Shown in pieces: positions 61,992 through 64,000 of a stretch of 64,000 nucleotides of DNA (position 1 is the stretch's first letter; each line of letters opens with the position of its first letter). Location of the stretch: positions 62,001-126,000 of the forward strand of contig JAUYRN010000026.1 in the NCBI GenBank assembly GCA_030696775.1, in the 5' to 3' direction. The notes beneath the pieces were generated by a model, which saw nothing but the letters and a program-made list of their open reading frames with translations, was not told the DNA's origin and searched no databases. The translations under genes and the position numbers were made by a program. This DNA comes from Sulfuricurvum sp. (GTDB taxonomy: Bacteria; Campylobacterota; Campylobacteria; Campylobacterales; Sulfurimonadaceae).

Positions 61992-63704
61992 TTAGTAAGA
62001 TCTAGCTTTGAGTTCATGACGACCGAGGGTAACGTCCATGTAATCAAGAGTAAGTGCGCCGTTTTCATCCATGTATGCCATGGTGTGTTTTAAGAATTTT
62101 TCGTCATCACGAGTTGGGAAATCTTCACGGAAGTGTGCTCCGCGACTCTCTTGACGTGCTAGACCGCTAGCAACGATAAAGAGTGAATAATCTAGCATAT
62201 GTCCAAATTCGATTGCTTCTTGGAGTTCGGTATTGAAAATTTTTGATTTATCTTTGATACTGATATTTTTATAGCGTTTACGTAATTCTTCGAGTATTCC
62301 CATTTGAGCGGTTAATGTTTCAGCGGTACGGAAAACACCTGCATTATCGGTCATTGAGCTTTGAAGTTCATCGCGCAATACAGCGACGGATTCTTGACCA
62401 TGATTGGTAAGCACCCAGTTGAGCTCATCATTCATACGTGCTGCATCGTCTGAAGTTGCTTCATGCAGTTTAATACCATCGACTTCATCTACCATTGTTT
62501 TACCGACAAAACGACCAAACAACAATGCTTCAAGAACTGAGTTTGCACCCAAACGATTGGCACCATGAACACTTGAACATGAACATTCACCTGCAGCATA
62601 AAAACCTTCTACAAATTCGGTATTGTTTTTACGAACGTGTCCGAGTTTATCCATAGGTATTCCACCCATAGAGTAGTGAGCGGTAGCAGAAATCAAAATA
62701 GGTTCTTTGATCATATCAAGACCTAGGAAAGTAATCGCAAGGTCACGAAGTTCTGGAAGACGTTCCATGATTTTTTCTTTTCCTAAATGGACAAGATCAA
62801 TGAAAACCGCATCTTTACGTGGTCCTACTCCGCGTCCTTCCCGGATCTCTTGGATAATTGCACGTGCGACAACGTCACGAGATGCGAGTTCCATTGCATT
62901 GGGAGCATATTTTTCCATAAAGCGTTCGCCCAGTGAGTTGAGTAGTTTTCCACCCTCACCACGAGCAGCTTCAGAAATCAATACACCGTTTCCGGATAAT
63001 CCCGATGGATGAAACTGAACGAACTCCATGTCTTCAAGAGGAAGACCATGACGAGCGACCAATGATAAGCCATCTCCGGTATTGGCATGAGCATTTGAAT
63101 TGATTTTGAAGGCACGTGCGTAACCGCCTGTTGCAAACATAACGGCTTTTGCATTGAAAATAGCTTTTTCACTGTTCCGGATATTGTAAGCACTTACTCC
63201 GTATACCTTCCCATCGGTATAAAGAAGATCTGCAACGTACCACTCATCCCAAAAGTCTACACCCTCACGGAATGCTTGCTCATAAATGGTTTGAAGAAGA
63301 GTGAGACCAGTACGGTCTTTTGCAAAACAAGCACGCGGCGAAGATTGTCCGCCAAAAGGACGCTGAGCAATCGTACCGTCTTCATTACGGCTAAATGCTG
63401 CACCCATTCTCTCAACCCATCGGATTGTTTCTGGAGCTCTTTGACACATAAATTCAACAACATCCTGATCCGCTAAGTAGTCCGAACCTTTTACAGTATC
63501 AAATTCATGTAATTCAACACTGTCTGCATCGCTAAAAGCAGCATTGATTCCACCTTGTGCAGCACCTGAGTGAGAACGTAGTGGGTGGAGTTTTGTTATA
63601 ACGGCTACTTTTTTACCAGCCTTTTGCAATTCGCGAGCTGCAGCACATCCGGCTAAACCAGCTCCGACTATAATCGCATCATACGTATGAACGGGAATAC
63701 TCAT
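61992..63704 (-). CDS. sdhA: Succinate dehydrogenase/fumarate reductase flavoprotein subunit
   Basis: The 570-residue flavoprotein has the FAD Rossmann motif AIIVGAGLAGCAAA and the covalent-FAD histidine in PLRSHSGAAQGG (His45). The active-site region is FHPSGLSGNGVLISEAARGEGG. There is no twin-arginine signal, so the catalytic domain should face the cytoplasm. The periplasmic 8-methylmenaquinol:fumarate reductase MfrA of the same phylum does have one. It fits the fumarate-to-succinate step of the reductive TCA cycle, with sdhB and sdhE downstream. Confidence 0.95.
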   Translation of the reverse strand: MSIPVHTYDAIIVGAGLAGCAAARELQKAGKKVAVITKLHPLRSHSGAAQGGINAAFSDADSVELHEFDTVKGSDYLADQDVVEFMCQRAPETIRWVERMGAAFSRNEDGTIAQRPFGGQSSPRACFAKDRTGLTLLQTIYEQAFREGVDFWDEWYVADLLYTDGKVYGVSAYNIRNSEKAIFNAKAVMFATGGYARAFKINSNAHANTGDGLSLVARHGLPLEDMEFVQFHPSGLSGNGVLISEAARGEGGKLLNSLGERFMEKYAPNAMELASRDVVARAIIQEIREGRGVGPRKDAVFIDLVHLGKEKIMERLPELRDLAITFLGLDMIKEPILISATAHYSMGGIPMDKLGHVRKNNTEFVEGFYAAGECSCSSVHGANRLGANSVLEALLFGRFVGKTMVDEVDGIKLHEATSDDAARMNDELNWVLTNHGQESVAVLRDELQSSMTDNAGVFRTAETLTAQMGILEELRKRYKNISIKDKSKIFNTELQEAIEFGHMLDYSLFIVASGLARQESRGAHFREDFPTRDDEKFLKHTMAYMDENGALTLDYMDVTLGRHELKARSY

Positions 63705-63860
63705 ACACCATCCTTATATAGAATATTTTCGAATACCAAATTGGCATAAGTTGATATGATTATAGCGTTCTAACTCTTGCGTATAATTAAATGGCGAAAG
63801 AGTAACACTTTGAAAAAATATGAGAGATTAAGTGTCCAAAAATGTAACAAAAAGATAAAG

Positions 63861-64000
63861 CTAACGGAACATATCCGCTTTTTCTCGTAGTTGTGCGATA
63901 CGATTTCCGCCGGACTCTTTTGCTTTTACGACCAATTTTGCAACATCCGGCAGTGATTCTTCAAGAGTTTTAGAAGGGAGTTTTAGAATTATTCCACCAC
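63861..64000 (-). CDS. 3' end of an unidentified gene (truncated by window edge)
   Basis: A minus-strand open frame runs from the window edge to a TAG at 63861-63863 and gives about 46 residues: LPSKTLEESLPDVAKLVVK, then AKESGGNRIAQLREKADMFR. The VKAKESGGNRI phrase resembles the end of a GGDEF domain. The rest is outside the window, so this is only a suggestion. It is separated from sdhA by 156 bp of AT-rich DNA that should contain the sdhA promoter. Confidence 0.5.
   Translation of the reverse strand, partial: GGIILKLPSKTLEESLPDVAKLVVKAKESGGNRIAQLREKADMFR

Overview
The window looks like chromosomal DNA of a free-living, chemolithoautotrophic member of the Campylobacterota (Sulfuricurvum/Sulfurimonas-like). 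This is an inference from gene families, not from a database match. The supports are a RibBA whose GTP cyclohydrolase half has lost its metal ligands, a 2-oxoglutarate:ferredoxin oxidoreductase of the oorDABC type, a succinate dehydrogenase/fumarate reductase with a CCG-domain third subunit, a monomeric NADP isocitrate dehydrogenase, SecA and FlgA of the expected types, and AT-rich DNA with tightly overlapping operons.

Layout. 1-600: the end of a gene and three tRNA genes (two initiator tRNA-Met, one tRNA-Gln). 752-10340: ribBA, a three-gene lipoprotein block (LpoB, YcfL, a COG3014-type protein) and a long overlapping operon flgA-ubiX-coaD-tmk-hisS-speA-cysE on the minus strand. 10424-17589: a GGDEF-EAL protein, a SulP transporter, YggU, a methyltransferase, an MFS transporter and a CDF metal exporter. 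17628-24544: an arsenic/redox region, with a minus-strand operon (arsR, arsC, permease, a CxCxC protein, two thioredoxin-fold proteins, CcdA, rhodanese) divergent from arsC2-arsB and a fused ArsM-like methyltransferase. 24573-28370: a diguanylate cyclase and an operon of EF-hand protein, response regulator and histidine kinase. 28458-37010: lolA, secA, a LolC/E permease, a giant AsmA-like protein and mltG; the last two overlap head to head. 37113-47146: a reductive TCA block, icd, mdh, fumC, sucCD, a small HMA protein and oorDABC. 47275-51337: a conserved small protein, then an operon of a periplasmic sensor, a SCO-type copper protein and a GGDEF-EAL protein. 60109-63704: sdhE-sdhB-sdhA, which supplies the fumarate/succinate step of the same cycle.

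The accessory region is 51695-60013. It is inserted at the 3' end of rnpB, the RNase P RNA gene (51388-51711). The last bases of rnpB (CGGCTTATGTGTACCTA) recur at 58858 and at 59997, so two elements lie in tandem. The first (about 7.2 kb) carries, all on the minus strand, a tyrosine integrase, an excisionase-like protein, a Rep_trans-type replication initiator, a hairpin-rich candidate origin, a small probable ssDNA-binding protein and a retron. The second (about 1.1 kb) carries one nucleotidyltransferase-like gene. About 190 bp next to the right att copies is similar in the two elements.

The retron is the most interesting system. In transcription order it has a structured RNA (about 58303 to 58136) with 9-bp a1/a2 inverted repeats, a TAGC branch-site motif and a long msd hairpin; a St85/Ec86-like (type II-A) nucleoside deoxyribosyltransferase-like effector; a retron reverse transcriptase with YADD and VTG motifs; and a third, unrecognised 355-residue gene whose start overlaps the RT stop by 4 nt. 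A retron is expected to be an anti-phage defence. The third gene and the integrating, self-replicating-looking carrier in rnpB are the parts I cannot match to a described system.
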